Under the pieces are notes generated by a model, which saw only the letters and a program-made list of their open reading frames with translations, did not search any database and had not been told where the DNA came from. This document shows positions 33,245 to 45,215 of a DNA stretch of 64,000 bases, in pieces (position 1 is the stretch's first letter; every line of letters begins with the position of its first letter). The position numbers and the translations under genes were made by a program. The stretch spans positions 1,364,001 to 1,428,000 of the forward strand of contig NC_018211.1 of NCBI RefSeq assembly GCF_000219625.1, read 5' to 3'. The DNA is from Zymoseptoria tritici IPO323. Lineage: Eukaryota > Ascomycota > Dothideomycetes > Mycosphaerellales > Mycosphaerellaceae.

Positions 33245-33927
33245 GTCGAAGGCCTTCGTTCTGGTTCCTGGTCGAGCAGTATGTGGCGAATATTTGAGGT
33301 GATTGAAGAAGACACAGATCGTGTCAGATGAAAGTGTGCCAAGAGAAGAATTGTCCTTCATGTGCGCTTTGGGCTGCAGTCATTGCTCGAATTTAGCGTA
33401 GCAATTCATCGACGGTGTTCGATGGGCTCGATCGAGAGCGCCTGTCGTGGCAGTGACTTCACTTCCGCGCACATCTCGATTCACTACCTCACTTTTCACT
33501 TCACATCGCTCCAAGGTCTCAGATCTCTCTTTTGATTTCACTTCACCTTCTCCAGCCTCGGATCGATCTCGTCAAGAGCTGGGTCACGCGGCTGAGGCTC
33601 CACGCGGGATTGAGGTCTGTCCGAGATCGAGAGATGCTTCATGTGTACAGAGAATCTTCAGTGCAGCTACTGCATCTCTTTACAGTCAGCATGTGCCTCA
33701 CGCTGGTTGACGGAAGGGATCCTGAAGTAACTTACTTTATCTACGTTGACCTCGAAAATACCGCTGATGCTTAAAAGCTCTTCTGACTCTCATGCGCTGC
33801 GACCGCTGCTTCACGCATACGACAACGCTTCATAAATATAGCGCTGTTCCATGTCATACCTTTTGGGAACTATCTTGAATGCCACTTTAAAGCCCACGAT
33901 CCCTTCCGGAGCAAGATCTTGCCAAGC

Positions 33928-36140
33928 TTATTTGGGCGGTCGGGCGAAGAGGTCGAGACTGAGTGGTCCCCTCGCCGGTTTCTGCGCCGGTTTCTGCGTC
34001 GCTGGCATCTGCTTTGACGTCTTCTGCATCAAGTTGCGCTTGCTGGTAAGTCTGCCCGCCATGGGGAGTTGCCCGGTGATTTCGAGATAAGGGTTGACAT
34101 TCCCGTCCAGATCGGTCCGTGGATCCCGCGGATCCTCTGGCGACGGCTGTGCGGTAGCCAAACCGTTGGGAGACTCCGCGATGGATGGCTTATCCGGCGA
34201 GAGCTGAGCAGTGGTCGGGGTTATGAAAGGCTCCGCGACGAATGCCTTCTCTGCTGATGACTTCTTGAAGGTTGCCTGAGTGGGAGTCGCCTGGTTGTAG
34301 ATGGTCTGAGTAGGAGTGGCCTGAGTAGAAGTGGCCTGAGTGGGAATTTTCTGCCCTTTGAATCCCGCCAGAGAGCGTGCAGATGTGAGGGACCTGAAGG
34401 CTCTCCCAATCAAGCCCGTAGCCTTCGAGAGAGACAAGGAGGCAAGCTATTTCTTGGTGTGAGCTGGCGAGGCTGGTCCGAACATGAGATCAGCTTCAAA
34501 GTCAGCGTCGGCCTTGTGCTCGACTTTGTCGCGGAACGGGAGATCGGACGGGTATTCCTCGTACATAACCTGGCTCGGGTCAGTTGGCATGAAGCAAGTG
34601 GTTCAGTGTCCAAAGAGGCACATTCTCGAAGCCCACAGTGCTCCTAGAAGATCTCATGAACTGGACAAATGAGCTCGGCGACGTGTGAAAAGTAGAAAAG
34701 AGTTTCTGTTTGCTATGAGTGGACGTCGCGCCAGCAGTGTCGACAGAACTCGTGTCAGTGTCCGTCGACCTTCCCGTCCGCGGTTGACGTGGAAATCCTG
34801 AGACTGTCAGCGAAATGGCAAGAGAACTCTTTCATGCCATAAAGCATACGTCAGTCACCAAAACAACCAAGAGCGGTGTGTGGGAGTCCGACAATGGTTG
34901 GCCATCATCAACGAGGGCCGCCAAGGAGAGACGGTGCACTGAAAGTGACTGCGGCACCGACGGTGATGCGAGTGAGTTGGGGAGGATCGAGGCGATACCG
35001 TTGAGCTCCTGATAGGCGAATTAGCACGTCTATCACATCGTCTATCACATCGTCGGACAGCGTAATCCATCGTAAAAGCATACCTTGTCTTCGTCTAACC
35101 CGAACGCATCGCTGCTGCTGCAGACTCCGGGTTCGTCGACGTTGCTCCGCTTGGGATTAGTTTAGGGGACGGTGCCAAGCGCTGTTGATGCGACTTCAGA
35201 TGCTTCTTCTTTCACCTCGGCCTGCTGTGCGCGATCAGTATTGATCAACAACAGCGCGGGTGTTCCAGCTGTACCTCGACATCGACCAAACGCCTCTTCG
35301 GGCTTGCGTGCTCCACGACCGCCGCTTCATGCATGCGACGCCGCTTTGTGAACACAGCACTATTCCACGCTTCCTCAGCTTCACCACGGCCTCCGCCAGC
35401 ACTGCCTTGGAGCCCATCACTGGCGCTCCTCAAACCAACAGTGTTATCCCATTCTTCACCCATACCCGCTGGCGTGACCGAGCGTTTCTTGGGCTGACTC
35501 TTTTGCAGGGCGCGGGTACGGAATTCCTTCATGAACGCTCGATGGTCGGCCTTGCGCTCCTCTTTCTCTCCCTCCGATTCATCGTCCTCTTCTTCGTCAT
35601 CATCCACGTCGTAAACGTGTCCTGAGTAGAACGGCCCGTCGAAGATCGTTTTGAAGAGTATCTTCACGACATCTGGCTCCGACGATCGATCACGTTCATC
35701 CTCGGCCTCTTCAGTCAACTCAACGCGCGCCGAAGGTCGATTCGCCGCTTGCGTCTCCTGCAAAGCATCCAGATGGCCTCGGAGTCCGGTCAAGCGCAGA
35801 TGAGTGAACTCATCGCCAACATAAGCCCCGTGTTTGAAAGCCAGATATACGTCCTCTGCTATGAGGCGAATCTCCTAGAAAGATCGAGGCTGTTAGACAA
35901 ATTTATGAGCTGGGGGCTGGAGTTTTGTCGTATGCGTACCTCTGCTTCGTGCTAATCGGGCTCAGAGAATGCGATGAGGACACAGTTCATACCCTGCCAG
36001 TACCGGCCCAGGTGTTTGTTCCTCAGGGTCTGCTTCGCGGTACGAATCGCATCCAGAAATTGGTCGTCTTCGTAGAGCTTTAATGCCGTATCATAGTCGA
36101 TGGCCCATTGAAGCTCTTCCTGGGGCGATGTGGTCGACAT
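33928..36140 (-). pseudogene. Lineage-specific module family, copy B, nonsense-mutated
   Basis: This is tandem to copy A and has the same plan. Exons read 35940-36140, 35275-35874 and 35162-35221, all phase 0. Exon 1 encodes YDTALKLYEDDQFLDAIRTA, then GRYWQGMNCVLIAFSEPD, followed by an in-frame TAG (35952-35954) exactly where copies A and C have the Trp of WDQAE/WDRAE. The frame then resumes as HEAE and the conserved intron follows. Exon 2 (EIRLIAEDVYLAF...) is open for 200 codons and acidic. A further minus-strand frame at 33928-34600, containing TQATPTQ-type repeats and ending LSLDLFARPPK, matches the copy A tail region. It holds a TAG at 34447-34449 that could instead be a splice acceptor. 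Upstream DNA is also duplicated between A and B. Confidence 0.6.
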
Positions 36141-38425
36141 CGGTAAAAATGTGAAAGTTGGTCAGATCCGTGTCGAGAATCAAAGTGGTGCGAGTCGGCG
36201 ACTGCACGAACGGATTCCTTGGCGTTCAGGTGATAGGCAGTGCAAATTCCTGCTTGTCACATGGAGTAGCGCTCGAGCAAAATCACAGTACGTATGGAAC
36301 GTCGTGAAGGATGGAGATTGACACGGGCGTGAGATTGGCTCCGGTCTTGGGCTCAGCATCAGCGCCAATGTACAAATTGTTGCGGGACATCGAACAAGCG
36401 ATCCTGCGACAGCTTGTACATGCTCTGTGATGCGTGCCAGGCGGTACCTCGGGCTGGTCCGTCATGGACTGAGGCCTGAGGTCCCAAGCTGTGACATCAA
36501 GATTTGTTCGAGATCGGGAGATGCTCCACTTGGACGAGGAATCCGCACTCCCACTCCTGCATGGCCACTCGAGCATTTAGATCACTGTCGTAGCCGATGG
36601 ATGCGAGTGTAGTCGTGCGACATCGGATATGAGGAAGGAGAAGGACAAAGAGATGAAGTAGTACCAACCTGAAGGGACGAGCCGACTAGTCTGAAAGGCT
36701 TGGCATTGCGTTTTCAACCTCACCTCGTCCGACGTCACATCGTACCTCATGGTTTTTCCCATAGTTGAGCAAGCGAAAGTGTACTACCTTTCATGTTCTT
36801 CAATCACGGATCTCCCATTGTGTGACTTCTCATCGCTGCAATATGAGTCATATGGCCCGCTCTTGTTCGCCAGGGTTTCTCCACACGTACAGCCGAGTCA
36901 GAAGCACGCAGTCGTTTCCCTACGCAATCCGGTGATGTGCCTACGCTGCGGGAGCGCGGAGTAAGGCTATGAGAGCTTGACAGTTGAGTGGAGCTCATTA
37001 TCATAGATCGCCAAGGCGTGCGAAGCTGTGACAGGGGCATCTCTCCGAATTGGGACTAGCCTTAAAGTTAGCGCGAAAAATACAGATACTGTCACCGTTC
37101 ATTTCTCTGCGGCACCGCCGTTCTTTGGTGCAGCCCCTTCGCAGGCCTGCATCTCTCTGATCCGCTCTAGGTTCTCTGCGTGCTAGATCTTGCAAGAAGG
37201 ACGTCGCTCGCTTGAGAGCGGCTGTCTTTCTCCGGATGGCAAAAAATGCAAAAACCTTCGACAACGAGGTATAAAAAAATGGTTTGCTCTGCTTTGTTTG
37301 CATGTGTCATCCTTAGTGCAGGGCTGTGTAAGTGTCAGTGTGTGTCGTAATACTTCGAAATCGCCAGACTTACGCCATGCTAATCTCTGCGAAGTTGTTA
37401 GTCAGGATCGAACTCAGGTAGTTGGGGTCAAACGTACTCTCTGTATTGTTTCAAATTGACCAAATGTACCGAAGTACAAAAGTTTCAGATTGGGAGTTGA
37501 ATATATTGTATCCTGGCAAATCCTCGGCCCGCGCAGCATTATGTCCTTCCCAGCTTTTGTCCAACCTTCACACCACCATGTAATCCAACGCTCTTTGAGT
37601 GGTAGCGCTGGTATGCTATCGGAACCGGGAAAGAAACAAGACGGCGGGCAGAAGTGATTTCGGGTCATGAATCGTCATGACATCCCATCGCCGGTCGCAT
37701 TCGGCGGTTCTGGGCAAGGGGGCCTCAAATTCCTCTTTCCTAGATGTTTCGATTCAGCGAATGCCAGAGTTTAAGGAAAGCAGGAGACATGCGAAGCGCT
37801 GCAGAACAGCACACTGGTGTGTGAAAGTCAGGCTGTCGCTCTTTGGGGTCGAAAGAGCAAAATTGCCGATGTGCGAGACTCGACGACGATTACCCCGCAT
37901 TACGACGAGACGACTACCTTATCGTCAAACGTCAGTGAGCGTTGACATGCCGGGCTGGATGGCTTGGATGGGAAGAATGTTTGTCTCCTTGTATATCGAG
38001 CCTCCGCATAGACTCCAAGGCCATCGCACCAGGGCGATGAAGACCACGATCGGCGTGAAGGTCCGCGACTGACTTCAAGCTCGAAATTCCAGCGGTACGG
38101 ACAGGACCCAGGACCTCTCCATAGCAGCAATGCACCGCGTAGCCGTCTGAGCAAAAGATGCAGCATGCAGCCGGTGTGGGGTTGCGAATAGTTGACTCGG
38201 CGGGAACCAACTGACAGTTGTACGGGCCCGTGTGGCGATCCGAGGCTTCGGTCTCACTGCGGGAACCATGGCGGACTCAGGGGCTCGATTGGACTGCGTT
38301 GTGTCCTACCGGATATATGAAGGAGAGAGGATAGGCAAGAAAGAGTTAATCGTGTCGGCAGGCTGCACGGCGACCACAGCGATGCACCGAGCGATGACGT
38401 CCGAAAGCGGCCGTCGGGCTTTGTC
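36141..38425. other. Accessory intergenic region, left part
   Basis: This is 2.3 kb with no recognised gene. The segment near 36490-36560 is similar to the segment near 33600-33670, which lies at the matching place upstream of copy A (shared GAGATCG.GAGATGCT block). The tandem duplication therefore includes upstream DNA. Confidence 0.5.
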
Positions 38426-39184
38426 CAAGGCGTATCTTCCGCTACACCCGAGCAGTCTGAACCTCCTTCGCGATCCCCATGGACCAGACTGTTACATGTG
38501 GCGATATCGTCGTCAGCCTTTGCCTGAATGTGGACAGGCCGAGTCGATGCATTTGGAAACTGCACAGCAATGCCGCTCCGTACGCTACTCCTGTCCGCCG
38601 GGGTACTATTGCCCTCAAAGACCTCCAAGACTCAAGGATGTCTTGCGTCCTTGCCTCCTCTGCGAGTGGCTCGGAGCTACCAGCAGCTTTCGAGAATCGA
38701 GATTCCAATCCGGCGACCTCTCAGATGGCATCGTATGCTATCGGAGATCTCACTCTGCAGCCAAACAACCGTCCTACCTCCCATCCCTCCAGCCGCTTTC
38801 CGGTCAGAGCCATCAGGTCCCCACATCCATCTCGGCCTTTCAGTGCTTGCAATCAGCTGACTTCCGAGACCAATGTTACCAGTCCGGCCGACAGATTTGG
38901 AGCGTCATGAGTCCACATATTGCCAGACGATCTCCCAGATCCTTGTACCACTTCTGTCTTTGCATCCGCCTGGTCTGTCCAGTAAAACGGAGCTGCCGCG
39001 GGCAGCTGCTCCCGGCGGTCACTCTAGGGTACCTCGCCTTGCGGGTCGAGCTTCATTGCATCGTTACTCGGCCTGTCCACATTCAGGCAAAGGCTGACGA
39101 CGATATCGCCACATGTAACAGTCTGGTCCATGGAGATCGCGAAGGAGGTTCAGACTGCTCGGGTGTAGCGGAAGATACGCCTTG
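38426..39184. repeat. Inverted-repeat element with 119-bp arms
   Basis: The left arm 38426-38544 and right arm 39066-39184 are reverse complements over 119 bp with one mismatch that I could find (CCCCATGG against its complement CTCCATGG). The spacer is 521 bp and has no recognised coding capacity. No clear target-site duplication is seen beyond the arms. This could be a MITE-like or foldback element, or a recent inverted duplication. A 317-codon plus-strand frame (38232-39185) spans it but looks like chance. Confidence 0.8.
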
Positions 39185-39796
39185 ACTGTTGTGTTCTCTG
39201 ATCCAAGGACCCAAGACATCGATTGGGTGCCAGATGCTGTTGCTCGCCCTTCAGTCCCGGTTCGGCGTGGCGAATGAGCTTGCGATCGCTCCTGGGTCTT
39301 GCCGCAGCTCGACGTATGCGCGCTCTATTGCTGTTTTGCGAAAGCTCTCTTGGCGCGCGTGTCTCTCTTGCCGCTTGCGTCGCGGCGGACCAGTGTCTCT
39401 GGCGGACTTCACGAGCGAGGTCTGGAGAAATGTCCATGGAACAGATTAAGCAAAGCACTGCATGTTGAAGAGGTCAGGAGAATTGCGTCAAAGGGGTGAG
39501 AGGTCGTCTCGGACTGAGGTTGAACAACAGTGGCACAAGGATTAGCCCAAACATCACGACGCGAGATCTACGCGAGATGTTCGTGAAGGAAGTGAAGTGA
39601 TCGCCAAGCCGTACGTTTGGTCTTCGTTCGCATGCACCTGCCTTAGCTCTTCGCACCTGCCTCGACAAGAAGCGCATGTGACAATCGATACACCCACTCA
39701 CTTGCAGCTCACTTCCCTGGCACCTTGCCGCTGAACCCTCCGAAGCAATCTCGACTTGATTTACACACCGACTCCCGGGGCTTACACATACCTGAA
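39185..39796. other. Upstream region of family copy C
   Basis: This is 0.6 kb between the inverted repeat and the copy C start. No gene is recognised. Confidence 0.5.
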
Positions 39797-42233
39797 ATGG
39801 CCGACATTAAGACTGCCGCCACCGAAACCTCCATTGGCTTCCGCAAGAAATACTCGTCCGAGTGTCGAGCGGAATACCGCCAGACGCTGCAGCTCTTCGA
39901 CGAGGGTCAATTCGAAGAAGCCATCGATGCTGCCAGGACCAGAGTGATGGACGCGTGGCTTCCGCATTTCTGGCAACTCAAGTACTGCATCATAATCATA
40001 CGCTCGTTGGACAGCTGGGATAGAGCTGAGGTAAGACTCGTTTCTCTAACAAGCGCATTGAAGAAGCTGACTAGTTCTCAGAAATATCTCGAAATCGCAG
40101 ACGAAGTATGGCAGGCCACTTTCCGGGACAGTAATAATTCTGCGCAGAGCTCCCTGGGTCAACTACGCAAAGATCTGGACAATATTCGTGCAGAACAAGA
40201 TGAGCAGCGCCCCGACGAGCTCGAGGGCGAAGAGAAAGTGACGGGCGAGGTGGAGTACAAGGAAGAAAAGACCAACGCTCCGTGGCTGAATGAATACCAC
40301 CGTGACATCTGGCGGTCTCGCAATAAGGATACGGTCGTGGAGATGGTGCACACTCTTGACAACCTGGCTATCGGGGTCATGCGAAGGACTTGTAAGGCAG
40401 AATCCGAGGGTTCCGAGGTATGCGCACCAGTCTACGCTTGCCTATGGTATGCTAAACGGTGGTACACAGCACGATGATGATGAAGAGGACGGGACGACAG
40501 GAAAAGTGACGGCACCAGATGCATCGCAGGCTGCGGAGGATATACGGGCTCGGGATGCGCAATCGATGGCAGAAGATCAGAATAGAGTCCAGGAATTGCA
40601 CGATGAGCGGGATTCCCTTCCTCGATACTGGCAATTGACGTATTGCATGGAGATCGTCAAGGCAGCGATGGACGAAGCCACATACGAGGTCAGTTGTAGC
40701 CCGTGGGCAGTCCGAGTCTTATTGTTGTGCGCCTAACTTGAGTTACTAGAAATACCGTGGTCTCATGTTGGACCTTTGGCAGGCCATTTTGAGGTTTTCG
40801 GAGAAATGGGGCGGCCCGGAGGCCTATGAGGAGAAGCTCTGGCCTGAGCTCTGGAGCGAGATCAGCTTCTGGCGCAAGGAGACCTTCGATAAGCACCGCC
40901 CTCCCCGTACGAATCGAGAAGCCCTCATGCACGTAACGTCGCCCAGATTGGAGCATGCACTCGACGACCTTGTGACTCAGTTTCTGCGCGGCACATGCGG
41001 AAGCAAGTCGATCAATGAAGCAATCGCAGAAATTGTAAGTACAGCTGTCATTGTGCGCTTCATCTGCCAGTGTAGAACTGACCTTGCATCCTAGAATGAC
41101 GGTAAGCCGCATGCACGAGACTCGTCTGTCGACGAAATTTGGCTCGATACGGAGCAGCGCATACTGTTCGACGACAACGAAATTATCGGCGCAGCACCTG
41201 TTCACAAGCCTGGCCCCTCGGCTGCGCTCGACTTGAAATTTGCAGCGAAAGACACCACTGGAGAGCGGTATCTGGAATTCGGGCAGTTGCTCAAGAATTT
41301 ACAGCAACAGCACAAGCAGTTCAAGGAAGCACTTCCCCGATCTGGGGGAGACCAGGAGAAAAAGCATGCGGAATCGAAGGTCCAACAGGCGGAAAGAGAG
41401 GCCGAGGTGGAGCATATTTGGGAGCAATGCGTGGCTCGTCGAGTGCGCTGCGCATACCGCATACCAACGTGCAAGTTGGAGCATGTCGTGAGTGTATTCC
41501 TGATTTCCTCTGCAGATCATGAAGCTGACCCGACACCACTTAGGGGGACGACGAGTCTGTCGCCGAGTACACTCCAGAATCGTCGGTAGTTGGCACTCCG
41601 GCCCACTCAGAGAATGGCTCCACGCCGGGCATTGACTCGGACGCATCAGACCACGACAAGCGCAGAACTGAAGAAGCGCAGTGGGCAGAAGCTCATGAGA
41701 AGCGCAAAAATGAAGAAGCGCAGTGGACAAAGGTGCGCGAGGCGAAAAAGACCGAGTACGACAACTCGGGCCCAAGGCTTGCGACTGGGTTCATGAGATG
41801 CATGAAAGATGAGACTCGCATGCAGAAAAGCAGTGGTACCAATTCTGGGGAAAAGGAAGAGAAGAAGTTGCGGATCTCCGACCTGGACATCGACGCAGAA
41901 CCCGCAAAGCCCGAGCAGACTCTCGAAGATGGCAGCTCGCAACGAGACGAAATCGAGCGACTCAAGGTGGCCTTAGCAGTGGCAACGGCCAAGGCGAAGA
42001 CTGCGAACGGAAAGAGCAAGGCCAGCTGGACAAGGTCCAGGGATCTTCTCTTGCGGCAGCGGAAAGCCCGCGAGGGTTTTCTGTGCCGGCTCGAGCGAGA
42101 GTTGGAGAATCATCGAACGCAGGCAACACGCATCGAGACTCGCATCAAGGAGCACAAATTGGCCAGTGCAATTGCAGACCGTGAAGCGGCTGCCCAGCTC
42201 AAGGAGATTGAAGACGATTTGGCAGCGCTGTGA
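39797..42233 (+). CDS. Lineage-specific module family, copy C, with internal duplication (718 aa, 6 exons)
   Basis: Exons: 39797-40030, 40082-40417, 40470-40688, 40750-41034, 41095-41487 and 41544-42233. All five introns are phase 0. The module occurs twice. The first is YRQTLQLFDEGQFEEAIDAA / LPHFWQLKYCIIIIRSLDSW / DRAE, intron, KYLEIADEVWQAT. The second is RDSLPRYWQLTYCMEIVKAA / TYE, intron, KYRGLMLDLWQAI. The intron position relative to the module is the same in both halves and in copies A and B. The C-terminal 230 residues (last exon) are charged and coiled-coil-like (AQWAEAHEKRKNEEAQWTKV, then RDEIERLKVALAVATAKAKT). No catalytic motif is seen. A scaffold or interaction role is only a guess. 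The frame is intact throughout. Confidence 0.7.
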
Positions 42234-42403
42234 TGCGACGAGAGTCAGCAGCGCGCGAATGCACATTGCGACTGTTCTTGCCTCTTGCCTGCATATGAAG
42301 CGAACAGCTCATTCGGAGATGGATCATGCAAGATATCTTCCCAGACGACACCCACGCACAAGCTCAACTCCACTTCCATCCTCGACCCACGACATACGAG
42401 CCA

Positions 42404-42926
42404 TCACGACGGCAGCATACCCTCAAACTGCCCACAACCCTCCAACGGCGGCAGCCACCTCAGTCTGTTCGACGTATAAATCTCCACCACCGTCGCCGCC
42501 CGGTGCAAAAGTTCTTGTTCATCAAACATACCCGCACGAATGACGATCGAGTCGAGTTCTGCGTCCTTGGTCACAGCACCTCCATATAGCGGAGTCCCTG
42601 CAAGAGATCAGTCACAGCGTTCGCACTGGATTCCTGCAGTCCATACCACAATCATCACAAAAGTAATTCTTCACCACATTTCCACTGTCCGCCGTCTTGA
42701 CCAGTTCTTTGGCCGCACCGGTGACTCTCAGCTCGGAGAATCTGGCGACGAAGCAGAGGGAGTAGGGGTTTGCGGTGAGTTTGCGGCAGTCGAGGCAGTG
42801 GCAGAGTCCCTTGTATACGTTAGCATATGAACGTCCGGAGTTCACTAAATTACTTACAGCTGTAATGGTCTCGCTGCAATACTCGATTTTGACTTTTTGA
42901 CAGAAGCAGCTTCCATGGTAAGACAT
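42404..42926 (-). CDS. GFA/CENP-V domain protein (zinc-binding), 3 exons
   Basis: The exons are 42858-42926, 42647-42809 and 42404-42597, encoding 141 residues. The Cys pattern of the glutathione-dependent formaldehyde-activating (GFA/CENP-V) fold is present: GSCFCQKVKIEYC, then GLCHCLDCRKLTANPYS, then KTADSGNVVKNYFCDDCGTP. The C-terminal tail (DAELDSIVIRAGMFDE...) is typical of fungal members. Members coordinate structural and catalytic zinc and are mostly of unproven substrate; the formaldehyde name is historical. Exon 2 of 163 bp and exon 3 of 194 bp fit by phase. The first intron (48 bp) is in frame and stop-free. It is convergent with family copy C (171 bp apart). Confidence 0.88.
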
Positions 42927-43792
42927 ATTTCTCGTTGGAGGTATTGTGAAATGCTCAGGGAGGTGGAAGATGTTGGTCTCTTATCAATACCCACCGCAAA
43001 GATTCTGCAGCAGGCTTACCAATATCTTTCAATGCGGCTGTGGATATATTTTGTGCACGACGCATCTGACTCACTATGAGCGAGATGTTGTGGCATAACT
43101 TGTCAGTATTTGAACGCCGTTCAAACAGACCTGAGATATCCGACCAGGAAGCCACACTTGACGACGACGCTTCTCCAGCGTAGACGGTGACTCCGTCGGA
43201 CTCGACTTCCATCTTCCGCGAAATCATGGAGCCGAAGAATTGACGGTTCCATCAAACGCCCAGCCGATTCGGATCAGCCAATGCACAACGATACCTCAAG
43301 GTGTATGAGGTAGATCCATCATCGAGGCGTCTCTGCATTGCCTCGTCCCTCGCATCGACACAGCCCCAGCCATTCCCTCTGATATTCATCTGCACGACGA
43401 CGTGATGTGCGAGGACGATCCGGGATGATCGTGGGATGGGAAGGGTCGAGGTTGCCGGGTAACGCGAGATTGATTGGCCCTAAACCAAAGTCGCGCTTCA
43501 CGCGAGGGCGAGGGCAAGATTCACGCGCTGCATCGCTAGCGTGCATTTTGCCCATCCAACAGGAAGGAACGAGAGTGGGCAGTGTTCTTGCATCTTTGTG
43601 TTCTGGATTCCTCTTCCAACTACTCTCTTCCTCACCACATTACATCCACCTGTCTCTACCTATACCCCATCGACAGCAAGCATACAGTCAAAGCATATCG
43701 CTTGTTTGTTGACATCTCAAATCGTCCAGGGTGCTCTTATCGCCCACTCCAGGATCGCATCAACATCAATTCCGACGCGCCGATATTTCACC
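42927..43792. other. Divergent intergenic, 0.87 kb
   Basis: This is between the GFA gene start and the plus-strand gene at 43793. A pyrimidine-rich tract (about 43620-43700) precedes the plus-strand start, as is common in fungal 5' leaders. No gene is seen. Confidence 0.5.
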
Positions 43793-44924
43793 ATGACGAC
43801 CCACGCACCCCGCGTGCCTTTCGCACCGCTCGACAACCCTCGTCTGCAACATCTCGCGAATGCGAAGAATCGTCAGAATGGTATGTTATGGAGATGACCG
43901 TCCACCAACAACACGTCTAACAATTCTAGGCCTCTCCTCCCTCAAGCCCTCCGCATTCCCCGGCAAACCCAGCAAACTTGCTTCCAGCACCATCAAGACG
44001 ACTTCACCTCCCAACAAACGCTCCTACGAACCCTCCATCTTTGAAGACTACGACTCCGAAAATGTCGACCCATCCACCTTCGACTCTCCTCCCAAAAAGG
44101 CCAAATCGTCCGACGCGAAACCCTTCACATTTACCCTCACCTCCACAAAATCCATGCCACCTCCCTCGGCATTCCCATTCTCCACTCCTATCAAGTCCAA
44201 CATCTCCGCTCCCCGCACGCCCATGACTGCTCCCGCTGGACGCTCCCCGAAACGCAAAATAGCGAGCATCAGCAAGAACCGACGAGTCTCCGCTCCCTTC
44301 TCCCGGATCGATCCACCATTCGCACAGCGCTCCACTTCCGCCTTGCCATTCTCTCTCGACGCGGCGTTGAGCGGCAGTCTTTCTGCCACTCCACCGCCTC
44401 AAAGTGCCGGCGCTACCATCCAAGAAAGCATGCCGAAGAACTGGTTTTTCGAAATCTATGAGGACACACCCGACGAGCTGGCAGCCAACCTCATGGAGCA
44501 CAGCGCATCGACGCTGGATCTCTCCTCCGACGACGAAGGCGGCAAGCGAGAGGGGGACGGTCGCGGAAAGGAGAACACCCCGCCGGAAGGGTATGATGGT
44601 CCGGGAATGGTGAGGGAGGTCGCCGCAACTGGAGAGAGGAGGACGAGGAAGGTGGAGATTGTCAGGCAGAAGGTCGATGTTGGCGAGATGGATGATGGGG
44701 AGAGGTCGCCGTTGTCCGCGTTGGAGACGGAGGCGTTTATTCCGGAGGGATTGGACAAGGAGTCGCATGTTGTGGTTGAGGAAGGTGTCGATGTTGTTGA
44801 GAGGAAGGAAGTTGTGGAGGGAAAGAAGGTCGAGGAAGAGAAGGATGGGAAGTCGTTGAAGAAGGCGAAGCGGGCGTTGGAGGAGGAGAGTGAGGTGCTC
44901 GTTTGGCAAGATGACGAGAAGTAG
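43793..44924 (+). CDS. Conserved fungal Ser/Pro-rich protein, 2 exons (360 aa)
   Basis: The exons are 43793-43880 and 43930-44924, joined by GTATGT...CTAG (49 bp), which gives NAKNRQNGLSSLKPSAFPGK. The N-terminal two thirds are Ser/Pro/Lys-rich with nuclear-type basic patches (PPKKAKSS, GRSPKRKIAS). The best conserved-looking element is MPKNWFFEIYEDTPDELAAN followed by LMEHSASTLDLSSDDE and a KENTPP motif. That signature recurs in ascomycete proteins of unknown function, as I recall it. The C-terminal quarter is charged and Val/Glu/Lys-rich. Cyclin-dependent-kinase-like sites (SP/TP) abound. No enzyme domain is seen. Confidence 0.72.
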
Positions 44925-45215
44925 TGCTTCCGCTTTCTGTTGCTTGCGATGTGGTTCATGATGATGGGTGCGCTGGGTGTCAGTACTGGCTGCGATGATT
45001 TCATGATTGATGCGTTCGATGCGAGGAAGTTCATGTTCCAGATAATTCTCATGTTCGACGTCAAGAATGCTTCTCTACACACTTCACCTGATTTATAGTC
45101 TTTATTTCGTGAATCACTTCATTCAAATCATGTCTCGTCTGTCATGACTAGATCTGCTCTTCTCACCCGAAAGCTGACGCTGTCGTAGAGGTCTGGAGGG
45201 TAAAGTTGATACTCC

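Noticed and set aside
37402..37418. GATCGAACT string resembling a reverse-strand tRNA T-arm
   Set aside because: The T-stem does not pair and no cloverleaf can be drawn.
38232..39185. 317-codon plus-strand open frame
   Set aside because: Starts at GTG, spans both arms of the inverted repeat, composition is chance-like, and no domain is seen.
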